Part shown: positions 1 to 5,343 of the stretch, piece after piece | How positions within the stretch are numbered: position 1 is the first letter of the stretch | Layout of the letters: each line of letters begins with the position of its first letter | IMG/VR virus record: IMGVR_UViG_3300042453_002007 | Coordinates: 1 to 35,584 of that record | From: a virus | DNA length: 35,584 nt | Strand: one strand, 5' to 3' | Program-made: the position numbers and the translations under genes | The notes under the pieces: model-generated | Seen by the model: the letters and a program-made list of their open reading frames with translations, nothing else | Told to the model about the DNA's origin: nothing | Databases searched by the model: none

Positions 1-364
1 CTTTCAAAAGCAGTTCTGCAATCTCTTCATCGCTCAACAAATCAGGCTCTTTGAAATCCGCTTCAATTGCTTCTTTCGCTCTAGCACGACATTGAAATCG
101 TGCTTTGCAAAATCTGCAATGTTCACCTGCTACAAACTCACCTTCGCCGTTGATGGCGAGTTGTGCTTTTTCTCGCAGTTCCGTTTCTGCCCAAACCGCT
201 AATTGTTCAAGCGAGTACTCGTCAGTGCTGATGTGATGAAGCCTCGGCTGATTAATCGTCACTCGGATGGTTTCGATGTCGTACAAATCTCGAAACTGCG
301 ACCAAGCGCCGAGTGCATAAAGCGCTAACTGTGTGTTGCCCTTTGCTTCGACTTGTACACCTTT
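1..364. repeat. Imperfect terminal repeat, copy 1 (partner 35221-35584)
   Basis: Bases 1-364 align without gaps to 35221-35584 with 22 substitutions (about 94% identity). Positions 1-126 and 239-343 are identical; mismatches cluster at 127-238, with three more at 344-359. Both copies are in frame in DUF2800 coding sequence and differ at only 5 of 121 residues, so most changes are silent. This is selected variation between two real alleles, not read error. Either the contig overlaps itself across related phages or the window spans two related elements. Confidence 0.95.
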
Positions 365-814
365 GCCAAATTTCAAATCAATCACTTCGAGCGTGTTCCC
401 GTAAATGAGCACCACATCGCCTGTTCCAAATCCTTCTGGAACCCACTCGCTGAAATCCACTCGCTGTTCGAGCATGACGAGTGAATCGGGATGATCGGCA
501 CGAATCTGCTTAATCCGTCCCTGCACGAACGCCACATAACTTTCAACCGCTTCGTAATTGTCCGCCGTGGCAAAGTCACTGCTCATTTTCTCGTCAAGCT
601 GACGCGTAAACAATTTCAAGTCCATTTTGAATAGGTAATCTTTCAAGAGCAGTTCTGAATACTCGTGCGCCCACGTTCCTTCTTCAGCGAACGCCGATGT
701 CGTATTAGGGAACTGCGACTCAAGTTGTGCGGATGGCGTACAAGTCAGCCAGCGCTTCGAACCGCTTGCGGACAGTTTCGCGTGTGCACGTCCTGCGTGC
801 TTCTCGGTGGTCAT
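1..814 (-). CDS. DUF2800 family PD-(D/E)XK nuclease, N-terminal part (runs off the window)
   Basis: This is the amino-terminal 271 codons of a phage DUF2800 protein, a predicted RecB/Cas4-like nuclease of the replication-recombination module. The start ATG (814) overlaps the upstream stop as ATGA. Visible are an early cysteine (C25), a nuclease signature with D133 and D146-L-K148 in VIDLKFGKG, and a cysteine cluster C233, C236, C242 in CRFCKARFQC. One early plus three late cysteines is the pattern of the iron-sulphur nucleases of the Cas4/AddB type. The frame leaves the window at base 1. Continued from 35221 it would add 120 residues, giving 391 in total. The family assignment is recognition by eye; substrate and activity are inferred. 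Confidence 0.85.
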   Translation of the reverse strand, partial: MTTEKHAGRAHAKLSASGSKRWLTCTPSAQLESQFPNTTSAFAEEGTWAHEYSELLLKDYLFKMDLKLFTRQLDEKMSSDFATADNYEAVESYVAFVQGRIKQIRADHPDSLVMLEQRVDFSEWVPEGFGTGDVVLIYGNTLEVIDLKFGKGVQVEAKGNTQLALYALGAWSQFRDLYDIETIRVTINQPRLHHISTDEYSLEQLAVWAETELREKAQLAINGEGEFVAGEHCRFCKARFQCRARAKEAIEADFKEPDLLSDEEIAELLLK

Positions 815-1167
815 AGTGCTTCTGCCTGCGCAAGCAGTTCTGCATACTTATCAGCAGAGACTTCAGTGAGTTTCGTCGCGCCCATCGCAGCAATCAGATT
901 CTTAACTTCGGCTTGCTTACCGCTTTGTGAGAGCTGCGCTAACTTCGCTCTTACTTCTTCTAGCGTTGTGCTAGGCTTGTCCAATTTAACAGGTTCGGCT
1001 TTCGTTTCTTTTTTGGCTTTCGGTGGTTTCTCTGCTTCGACTTCTAATTTCTCAATCGTCGCTTCTACATCTGCTGGTTTGACTGCGCCTGTCTGTAAGG
1101 CCACCGTCAAAGCTTGCATGGCCTCGATGAGTTCTGGTGCTTGAATAGTGATTGTGATGTTGTTCAT
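811..1167 (-). CDS. Hypothetical early phage protein, helical, Lys/Glu/Ala-rich
   Basis: A 118-residue protein with a good ribosome site (AAAGGAGC) ahead of its ATG. It has a hydrophobic N-terminal helix (about 1-30), a charged Lys/Pro/Glu linker (about 45-65) and a helical C-terminus. There are no cysteines and no membrane segment. It is translationally coupled to the DUF2800 gene through an ATGA overlap. Small proteins of this kind often precede DUF2800 in Bacillota phages, so a role beside the nuclease or SSB-like protein is plausible, but no function is recognised. Confidence 0.8.
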   Translation of the reverse strand: MNNITITIQAPELIEAMQALTVALQTGAVKPADVEATIEKLEVEAEKPPKAKKETKAEPVKLDKPSTTLEEVRAKLAQLSQSGKQAEVKNLIAAMGATKLTEVSADKYAELLAQAEAL

Positions 1168-1218
1168 GAGCGTTGCTCCTTTTTTTGTGTTATACTAATC
1201 GTAAGTTTTCTCCTTCAC

Positions 1219-1255
1219 GACTGGTTTCCGCGGCAACGGAGATCAGTCATTTTTT
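1219..1255 (+). terminator. Stem-loop with plus-strand U-tract
   Basis: GACTGGTTTCCG pairs with CGGAGATCAGTC (12 pairs including two G-U), followed by six T on the plus strand. No plus-strand gene ends here. It overlaps the stop codon of a minus-strand early gene, and on the minus strand no T-run follows. It may stop antisense transcription, or be an RNA structure in the early transcript. Confidence 0.45.
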
Positions 1256-1413
1256 ATAATCGCGTCGAGCCGAACGTAGTCCTTTTCAATCATTTTCTCA
1301 ACGCCATCTCGGTAGCCTTTGAAGTAAGCTCTGTTGACCAAATCTCTCGTAGCAATGGTGATAAACAGGATGTTAATGGTCAGCAGAATTAAAATGGCAA
1401 TCCATACAACCAT
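1243..1413 (-). CDS. Small single-pass membrane protein
   Basis: A 56-residue ORF whose ATG (1413) overlaps the previous stop as TGATG. Residues 2-22 are a continuous hydrophobic helix (starts MVVWIAILILLT), followed by a basic amphipathic tail. It is tightly coupled to the membrane ORF at 1413-1553, so the two are probably made in fixed proportion. Function is unknown. Early-region membrane peptides in phages can act in host takeover or exclusion, but nothing here proves that. Confidence 0.65.
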   Translation of the reverse strand: MVVWIAILILLTINILFITIATRDLVNRAYFKGYRDGVEKMIEKDYVRLDAIIKND

Positions 1414-1553
1414 CACTCGTCATCACCCCCCTCGATAATCCATCCGTATTTGATAATGTCGCGAATTAAAAATGCGCCAAGCAGTGCAATAATGGCCATG
1501 AAGTAAATCGAGTAGCCATCGCTCATCAAATCCGTCCAAATAAACTCCAACAT
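1413..1553 (-). CDS. Small single-pass membrane protein
   Basis: A 46-residue ORF with a strong ribosome site (CTGGAGGTGAG) ahead of ATG 1553. It has a short acidic N-terminus, a transmembrane helix at about residues 15-32 (FMAIIALLGAFLI) and an acidic end (EGGDDE). It lies between the 1583-1768 ORF and a second tiny membrane gene. The 72-residue ORF on the same strand at 1423-1641 is in another frame and looks like a shadow. Function is not recognised. Confidence 0.7.
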   Translation of the reverse strand: MLEFIWTDLMSDGYSIYFMAIIALLGAFLIRDIIKYGWIIEGGDDE

Positions 1554-1582
1554 GTTTCTCACCTCCAGTTATGAATCTCGTT

Positions 1583-1768
1583 TTATTTTTCTTTCCAAAA
1601 ACGAAGCGAACCGTCTCTTTGCATACGTTTGTACATTTCAAAGGTCATTGGAACGGTGCGATCTAGCGCTTTAGCCATAGAGCGAACGCCGTCCACATCA
1701 TAAAATCGTGCTAAATACATCATTTCAAGTGTCGTCCAGCCGTACTGTGATCTTTTTGAATTACGCAA
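1583..1768 (-). CDS. Small putative DNA-binding protein, SANT/Myb-like pattern
   Basis: About 61 residues, carrying YGWTTLEMMYLARFYDVDG followed by SMAKALDRT. This W-T-x-x-E and Y-x-x-x-G spacing with a second helix resembles the small helix-turn-helix proteins of phage early regions. I place the start at TTG 1768 because GGAG lies 8 bases upstream. The in-frame GTG at 1777 sits directly on that ribosome site and is unlikely. It is downstream of the Cro-like gene in the early operon. The DNA-binding role is inferred from pattern only. Confidence 0.7.
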   Translation of the reverse strand: MRNSKRSQYGWTTLEMMYLARFYDVDGVRSMAKALDRTVPMTFEMYKRMQRDGSLRFWKEK

Positions 1769-1898
1769 CGACCTCACTCCATGTGTCGAGTATCACCATC
1801 TGCACAAATCTCTCGAATGAGATTCCGTAGCGCGTGCTGATGTTCCAGTGACAAAAGTACCTGCCGAGCTTCTCTAACTTCGTGTCGTCGATTCTCAT
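1761..1898 (-). CDS. Tiny early ORF (45 aa), overlapping in another frame
   Basis: ATG 1898 has GGGAGG eight bases upstream. The product starts MRIDDTKLEKLGRYF and continues with ISTRYGISFERFVQMV, a natural-looking amphipathic composition. It overlaps most of the 1774-1947 ORF in a different frame and runs a few bases into the next gene. One of the two overlapping ORFs may be spurious, or both may be used. No family is recognised. Confidence 0.5.
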   Translation of the reverse strand: MRIDDTKLEKLGRYFCHWNISTRYGISFERFVQMVILDTWSEVVA

Positions 1899-1947
1899 GT
1901 TGAAGTTCCTCCCTCATTGCGTTTTGAAGATGTTGGTTAAATGTCAT
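1774..1947 (-). CDS. Tiny early ORF (57 aa), charged and helical
   Basis: ATG 1947 follows a very strong ribosome site (GGGGAGGTGA). The product is rich in His, Glu and Arg and is predicted to be one long helix (starts MTFNQHLQNAMREELQ). Its 3' part overlaps the 1761-1898 ORF in another frame. It lies in the early operon directly after the 1986-2168 gene. No known family is recognised. Confidence 0.55.
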   Translation of the reverse strand: MTFNQHLQNAMREELQHENRRHEVREARQVLLSLEHQHALRNLIREICADGDTRHME

Positions 1948-1985
1948 TTTGCATTCACCTCCCCAGCTTGTCCGATTGGCAACTC

Positions 1986-2168
1986 TTACGAGTTGCTTGC
2001 TTTTTGAACCAACTGATGAGGTTGGCCAGTGGCCATTTCTGCCAGTGCCAACTTACATCGGTCTGGTAAATTGGTCTCTGCTGGGTTAATCGAAATCAAT
2101 TCCCCATCCACTCTTTTGTAATGCCCCACAATTCGAAGCGGTTCAGCTTGTTTTCTCGATCTACCCAT
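1986..2168 (-). CDS. Hypothetical small early protein
   Basis: A 60-residue basic protein (starts MGRSRKQAEPLRIVGHY) with a strong ribosome site (GAAAGGAGGG) ahead of ATG 2168. It is the first gene downstream of the probable early promoter at 2233-2261. No domain is recognised. Position and size would fit an accessory regulator, but that is only context. Confidence 0.65.
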   Translation of the reverse strand: MGRSRKQAEPLRIVGHYKRVDGELISINPAETNLPDRCKLALAEMATGQPHQLVQKASNS

Positions 2169-2232
2169 TTCGCATCCCTCCTTTCAGATGTTTATGCTCG
2201 ACAGAGTGTGTATAAATCAACATTTCGTGTCA

Positions 2233-2261
2233 ATAATATAAAAGCAACGAATTGTTGACAA
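2233..2261 (-). promoter_or_regulatory. Early promoter, minus strand
   Basis: TTGTCA (2261-2256), a 17-base spacer and TATTAT (2238-2233) match the sigma-A consensus at 5 of 6 positions in each box. Two CAACA-type operator half-sites lie at its edges: one overlaps the -35 (2253-2257) and one lies just downstream (2218-2222). It would start transcription of the small early genes just behind the Cro-like gene. Confidence 0.65.
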
Positions 2262-2265
2262 ATAC

Positions 2266-2451
2266 TTAAAAAAATAACTCGTCAAGCGAGCTGTTAAACA
2301 AATCTGCAATTTTTCGCATCAATTCGATTCGAGGCTGACGCTTCTTTGTCTCATAATGCGAATAGGTCTGCACTCTGATTCCAAGCTGATCTGCAACTTG
2401 TCTTTGAGTCAACATCATTTTTTTTCTTTTTTGTCGAAGCGGACTCTCCAT
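2266..2451 (-). CDS. Cro-like XRE-family regulator
   Basis: A 61-residue helix-turn-helix protein with the core TQRQVADQLGIRVQTYSHYE (about 15-34), close to a whole HTH_3 domain with almost nothing else. Start ATG 2451 is chosen because AAGGGAG precedes it. The frame stays open upstream for 58 more codons, but that stretch holds the promoter and operators. It is divergent from the repressor at 2643, the classic Cro/CI arrangement, and heads the early operon. Its role as the lytic-side regulator is inferred from position. Confidence 0.85.
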   Translation of the reverse strand: MESPLRQKRKKMMLTQRQVADQLGIRVQTYSHYETKKRQPRIELMRKIADLFNSSLDELFF

Positions 2452-2484
2452 TATGTCACTCCCTTCAGTTGATGTTACAAACAA

Positions 2485-2513
2485 ATTATAATCCACAAAT
2501 TGTTGCATTGCAA
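2485..2513 (-). promoter_or_regulatory. Promoter of the Cro-like gene
   Basis: TTGCAA (2513-2508), a 17-base spacer and a perfect TATAAT (2490-2485). The spacer contains a TGTTG operator half-site (2501-2505), so a bound repressor would cover the promoter. The leader to ATG 2451 is about 30 bases. Confidence 0.7.
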
Positions 2514-2642
2514 GACCATTTTCGACAATAATCAACATTTTGTTTACAACATTTTTCGACAAATTGGAATACACTATTTGTTGCTCGTAAAATTTATCAA
2601 CATATTGTATACTTATAAGACACATTATAAGGATGTGATTTT

Positions 2643-3002
2643 ATGGTTGGTGAAATGATTCGAAAACTAAGAACTCAAAAAGGTTGGAGACAATCAGAGT
2701 TAGCCGAACGGATGGGTATATCGAGGCAAGCCTTATCAAATTATGAGTTGAATCGCCGAGATGTAGATAATGATTTATTGAAAAGATTTGCTGAAATATT
2801 TAACGTGCCTGTAGATTTTATTTTGCAAGTAGAAATTAAAAATGTAAGCCTTGAAGAACTAGAAAAAATATTTGAATATGAAATTGACATTTCTCTAGAT
2901 GAATTTGAAAAAAAACACAAATTACTCGTCGATGGAAAGATCCTCAATCGGAAAGAAATTCAAGCTATTCTGGCTTTCATCAGATTCCATCGATCTCAAT
3001 AA
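2643..3002 (+). CDS. Phage repressor, XRE family, without peptidase domain
   Basis: A 119-residue protein with an N-terminal helix-turn-helix (GWRQSELAERMGISRQALSNY, about 14-34 with flanking residues) that would hold the lytic promoters off during lysogeny. The ribosome site AAGGATG precedes ATG 2643. The C-terminal part (about 65-119) is acidic then helical, ending in a segment of the LLVDGKILNRKEIQAIL type that is common in short Bacillota repressors. No S24/LexA-type self-cleavage domain is present and the length leaves no room for one, so inactivation must work by another route. Its last 81 bases are overlapped antisense by the ORF at 2922-3077. Confidence 0.85.
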   Translation: MVGEMIRKLRTQKGWRQSELAERMGISRQALSNYELNRRDVDNDLLKRFAEIFNVPVDFILQVEIKNVSLEELEKIFEYEIDISLDEFEKKHKLLVDGKILNRKEIQAILAFIRFHRSQ

Positions 3003-3077
3003 TTCTTGTAGTTGTTTATATGTAATATTATTTCTTTTATAAAACTCTTCTGAAAAATGTTCTAAGTTAAAAACCAT
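2922..3077 (-). CDS. Candidate SOS-induced small antirepressor, antisense to the repressor
   Basis: A 51-residue acidic ORF (starts MVFNLEHFSEEFYKRN) with a proper ribosome site (GGAGG, 9 bases before ATG 3077). It lies on the minus strand and overlaps the repressor 3' end. A LexA box and an extended -10 promoter sit immediately upstream. Small LexA-controlled antirepressors that bind a non-cleavable repressor are known in Salmonella prophages. Here the repressor also lacks a peptidase domain, so the same logic fits. No sequence match to a known antirepressor is claimed. Its transcript would also be antisense to the repressor mRNA. Confidence 0.6.
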   Translation of the reverse strand: MVFNLEHFSEEFYKRNNITYKQLQELLRSMESDESQNSLNFFPIEDLSIDE

Positions 3078-3107
3078 TCCAAAATTCCTCCACAATTAGA
3101 TATGCGT

Positions 3108-3138
3108 AGTATACCACATGAATACGAACTTGTGTTCG
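3108..3138 (-). promoter_or_regulatory. LexA (SOS) box with extended -10 promoter
   Basis: CGAACTTGTGTTCG at 3125-3138 is a perfect palindrome in its outer arms and matches the Gram-positive LexA/DinR box CGAACnnnnGTTCG. Reading minus, 11 bases downstream is TGGTATACT, an extended -10 (TATACT at 3113-3108). The box covers the place of the -35, so LexA would block the promoter. The transcript would start near 3101 and enter the 2922-3077 ORF. The box lies 55 bases before the integrase start on the other strand and might affect that gene too. Confidence 0.75.
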
Positions 3139-3192
3139 CTTTTCGGAAAAAAAATTTCCATTTTATACTTATTTATAAAGCAGGTGCAGAAA

Positions 3193-4620
3193 ATGAATGT
3201 TGCAGCTTATGTGCGAGTTTCAACAGAAGAACAGGCCGAGAAAGGAAACTCGATTTTTGAGCAACAAGAGCGTTTGACTGCTTATTGTAGGGCGATGGGT
3301 TGGGAACCTCCAACCTTCTTCGTAGACGATGGATTTAGTGCCAAAAATTTAAAACGGCCGGCCATTGCCGATTTAATCAAACGCGTTCGCAAAAAAGAGT
3401 TCCAGATTGTGCTTGCGACAAAGCTGGATCGCGTTTGTCGTAACCTGCTTGATCTGCTTCAACTGGTAGATGTTCTTGAACAATATGAGTGCAGTTTTGT
3501 TTCAGCTTCCGAATCGTTTGATACTTCAACGGCTGCTGGTAGGATGACGCTTAATCTGCTTGGTATGTTCGCACAATTTGAACGTGAGCGCATTTCAGAG
3601 CGTGTGAAGGATAATATGATTTCCCTTGCTAAAAACACTGACAAGGCACTGACTAGGCCTTGTTTTGGTTACGTTTTAATAGATGGGAATTTTGAGATTG
3701 ATGAAGTAGAAGCAGAACACGTTCGTTTCATGTTTGACCAAGCGGAGCAAGGCCGAGGGACAAGATATATTGCAAAGTTATTAAACGAGAAAGGAGTAAA
3801 AACAAAACGAGGTAAGTTATGGGATTCAGTAAATGTCAAAAGACTTATGATAAACGAAACTCTAACGGGTTCAAAAGTGTTCAATCGTCGTAAAAATCTG
3901 AAAGGGAAAGTTCAGATCCGAGACGCCAACGATTGGATAGTCAAAGACAATAGCCATCCAGCCATTATCTCAAAAGAACAGTTTGATTTGGTGCAAAAGA
4001 TTTTTAACAGTCGCAAACCCACTCGAACCAGAGCGGAAAGTGAAACGTATTTATTGACTGGAATCATTTATTGCAAATACTGCGGCGGACGAATGAAAGG
4101 AAATACGGCTCGGCAAAAACACGGAACGTATCACAATTATCTTTGCTCAAAATATGTACTCGGTTACGGATGCCAAAATCATTCTGTCAATCGTGACCGA
4201 ATCGAACAATTGGTGATTGAACAAATCAAGCAATTAAGCCAATTTAGCGACGTGGAAATCGAGAATGTTGTCGGGAAGTCCCGTTCGGCACAAGACGAGA
4301 TTCAAGCAATAGAAACGGCCTTGTCAAAAATAAATAAACGAATGCAAAAACAGATTGAAGCGTATGAGAATGATTTGATTTCCATGCATGATTTAAAAAT
4401 GGCACGCGAGCGTATTGATCAAGAACGTCAGCACTTGGAATTGACGTTAGATGAATTGAAATCAAAAGAAGTAAATGCCGCTCAATTTCGCAAAACCATT
4501 TCAAGCCAGCTGGACGATGTTTCAGGAACAGACCGTATAAAAGCAAAAAAATCGATGCCACTACTCATCGATCAAATCATAGTAGAGGCGCCGAACATCG
4601 AAATTATATGGCGTTTTTAG
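3193..4620 (+). CDS. int: Large serine integrase (site-specific recombinase)
   Basis: A 475-residue large serine recombinase that inserts and, with a directionality factor, excises the phage. The resolvase domain holds the nucleophile Ser10 in AAYVRVSTEEQ, the catalytic-domain stretch KLDRVCRNLLDLL (77-89) and FERERISERVKDNM (129-142). It is followed by a recombinase domain (about 150-260), a zinc ribbon with C294, C297, C318, C327, and a coiled coil (about 365-430) typical of this class. Start ATG 3193 is chosen because the reading begins with the canonical catalytic N-terminus. The longer frame from 3118 would translate the LexA box. A probable attP follows directly behind the stop. Confidence 0.95.
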   Translation: MNVAAYVRVSTEEQAEKGNSIFEQQERLTAYCRAMGWEPPTFFVDDGFSAKNLKRPAIADLIKRVRKKEFQIVLATKLDRVCRNLLDLLQLVDVLEQYECSFVSASESFDTSTAAGRMTLNLLGMFAQFERERISERVKDNMISLAKNTDKALTRPCFGYVLIDGNFEIDEVEAEHVRFMFDQAEQGRGTRYIAKLLNEKGVKTKRGKLWDSVNVKRLMINETLTGSKVFNRRKNLKGKVQIRDANDWIVKDNSHPAIISKEQFDLVQKIFNSRKPTRTRAESETYLLTGIIYCKYCGGRMKGNTARQKHGTYHNYLCSKYVLGYGCQNHSVNRDRIEQLVIEQIKQLSQFSDVEIENVVGKSRSAQDEIQAIETALSKINKRMQKQIEAYENDLISMHDLKMARERIDQERQHLELTLDELKSKEVNAAQFRKTISSQLDDVSGTDRIKAKKSMPLLIDQIIVEAPNIEIIWRF

Positions 4621-4629
4621 CATATTTCC

Positions 4630-4661
4630 AAAAGTATGTAAGGGTCACCTTTTATGCTTTT
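4630..4661. other. attP: Candidate attP
   Basis: Directly after the integrase stop lies an imperfect inverted repeat: arms 4630-4643 and 4648-4661 pair at 11 of 14 positions around the centre GTCA (4644-4647). Serine integrase attP sites are short imperfect palindromes around a dinucleotide crossover, and commonly adjoin the integrase gene. No T-run follows, so it is a weak candidate for a terminator. The core dinucleotide cannot be fixed without attL or attR. Confidence 0.5.
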
Positions 4662-4739
4662 AGACAAACAGATTTTCATTGCTTAAAAAATTGATTTAGT
4701 TTATTCTAATTTTACCATAATTTGAAGGAGTTGAGTGAT

Positions 4740-5300
4740 GTGGGTGAAAAAAAGTTAGCCAAGTTTTTACTGGTTGGAATTGTAGGTTTTGTGTTTTTCA
4801 TTATTGTGATTTCAGCCGTTGTATCCGTACTTGAAGAATCAGATACAACTGTAACAAAAAAACAAGAAGCCGTTGAAGTGAAAAAAGAAAGGGAGGTTTA
4901 TCCTGCTCTCATTTTAAAAGCGATTAAAAATCTAGAAACAAGCAAAGAGACAAAAACGGTTCGCTATCAATTATTCGATCAGGAAGTAATCAAAGTCATT
5001 CAGTACAAACCGACCGATGAAGATTTAGAGTTTTATAAAAAATTTGTTTTTGCAGATTATGAAAAAATGACTTTTGATTATGTGCAAACTTTAAACGATG
5101 AAGAACTGCTAAAAATCATATTTCGCAATCGGCCTGTTGATTTGTATTATGTCCATCGTGAAATGTACGGCGATCCGCTTGGCGGTCTCGCTTATAACGT
5201 TATTCAAATTGCAAAAGAACAATATGAAGGAACTCTCAATCAAGAGAATTATGATATTTTCAAAATGACAATGGATAAGCATTTTGAAAATATCGAATAA
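4740..5300 (+). CDS. Membrane-anchored extracytoplasmic protein, possible lysogenic conversion gene
   Basis: A 186-residue protein with a lysine-bearing N-terminus, one hydrophobic helix (about 8-29) and then a soluble, charged, helical domain, so it is probably anchored with the C-terminal part outside. Start GTG 4740 is chosen from AAGGAG nine bases upstream; TTG 4722 precedes that site, and ATG 4738 is in a frame that stops at once. It is AT-rich, in the same orientation as the integrase, and lies between attP and a convergent terminator. Genes in this place are often expressed from the prophage and change host surface or superinfection. No family is recognised. Confidence 0.75.
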   Translation: MGEKKLAKFLLVGIVGFVFFIIVISAVVSVLEESDTTVTKKQEAVEVKKEREVYPALILKAIKNLETSKETKTVRYQLFDQEVIKVIQYKPTDEDLEFYKKFVFADYEKMTFDYVQTLNDEELLKIIFRNRPVDLYYVHREMYGDPLGGLAYNVIQIAKEQYEGTLNQENYDIFKMTMDKHFENIE

Positions 5301-5307
5301 CACAAAA

Positions 5308-5340
5308 AAACCCTACCGACTCAATTGGTCAGTAGGGTTT
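5308..5340. terminator. Convergent bidirectional terminator
   Basis: AAACCCTAC (5308-5316) pairs perfectly with GTAGGGTTT (5332-5340), with further pairing inside the loop. On the minus strand it is followed by a run of T (complement of the A-tract 5304-5310); on the plus strand by TCTTATTTT. It separates the membrane-protein gene from the endolysin gene and ends the late transcript. Confidence 0.85.
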
Positions 5341-5343
5341 CTC

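Larger units (their letters stand above)
2218..2602. promoter_or_regulatory. Operator array: seven CAACA/TGTTG half-sites in the control region
   Basis: The pentamer CAACA or its complement occurs at 2218-2222, 2253-2257, 2501-2505, 2533-2537, 2547-2551, 2579-2583 and 2598-2602. Each is followed on the CAACA strand by A/T-rich bases (consensus close to CAACAWWT). The 2253 copy overlaps an early -35 box, the 2501 copy lies in the Cro-like promoter spacer, and the 2579 and 2598 copies lie just ahead of the repressor gene. This is the expected layout for sites shared by a repressor and a Cro-like protein. Confidence 0.55.

Noticed and set aside
665-1144. 159-codon plus-strand ORF
   Set aside because: It is the antisense shadow of two well-supported minus-strand genes; its Ser/Cys/Ala-rich product is typical of shadow translation.
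1423-1641. 72-codon minus-strand ORF
   Set aside because: It overlaps two ORFs with better ribosome sites (1413-1553 and 1583-1768) in another frame and has no clear start signal.
2452-2625. Upstream extension of the Cro-like frame
   Set aside because: The frame is open for 58 more codons, but the promoter (2485-2513) and operators lie there, and a good ribosome site precedes ATG 2451.
3118-3192. 25-residue N-terminal extension of the integrase
   Set aside because: It would translate through the LexA box, and serine recombinases begin close to the catalytic AAYVRVS segment, as from ATG 3193.
4630-4661. Palindrome behind the integrase considered as a terminator
   Set aside because: Stem pairing is interrupted at three positions and no T-run follows on either strand, so attP is the better reading.
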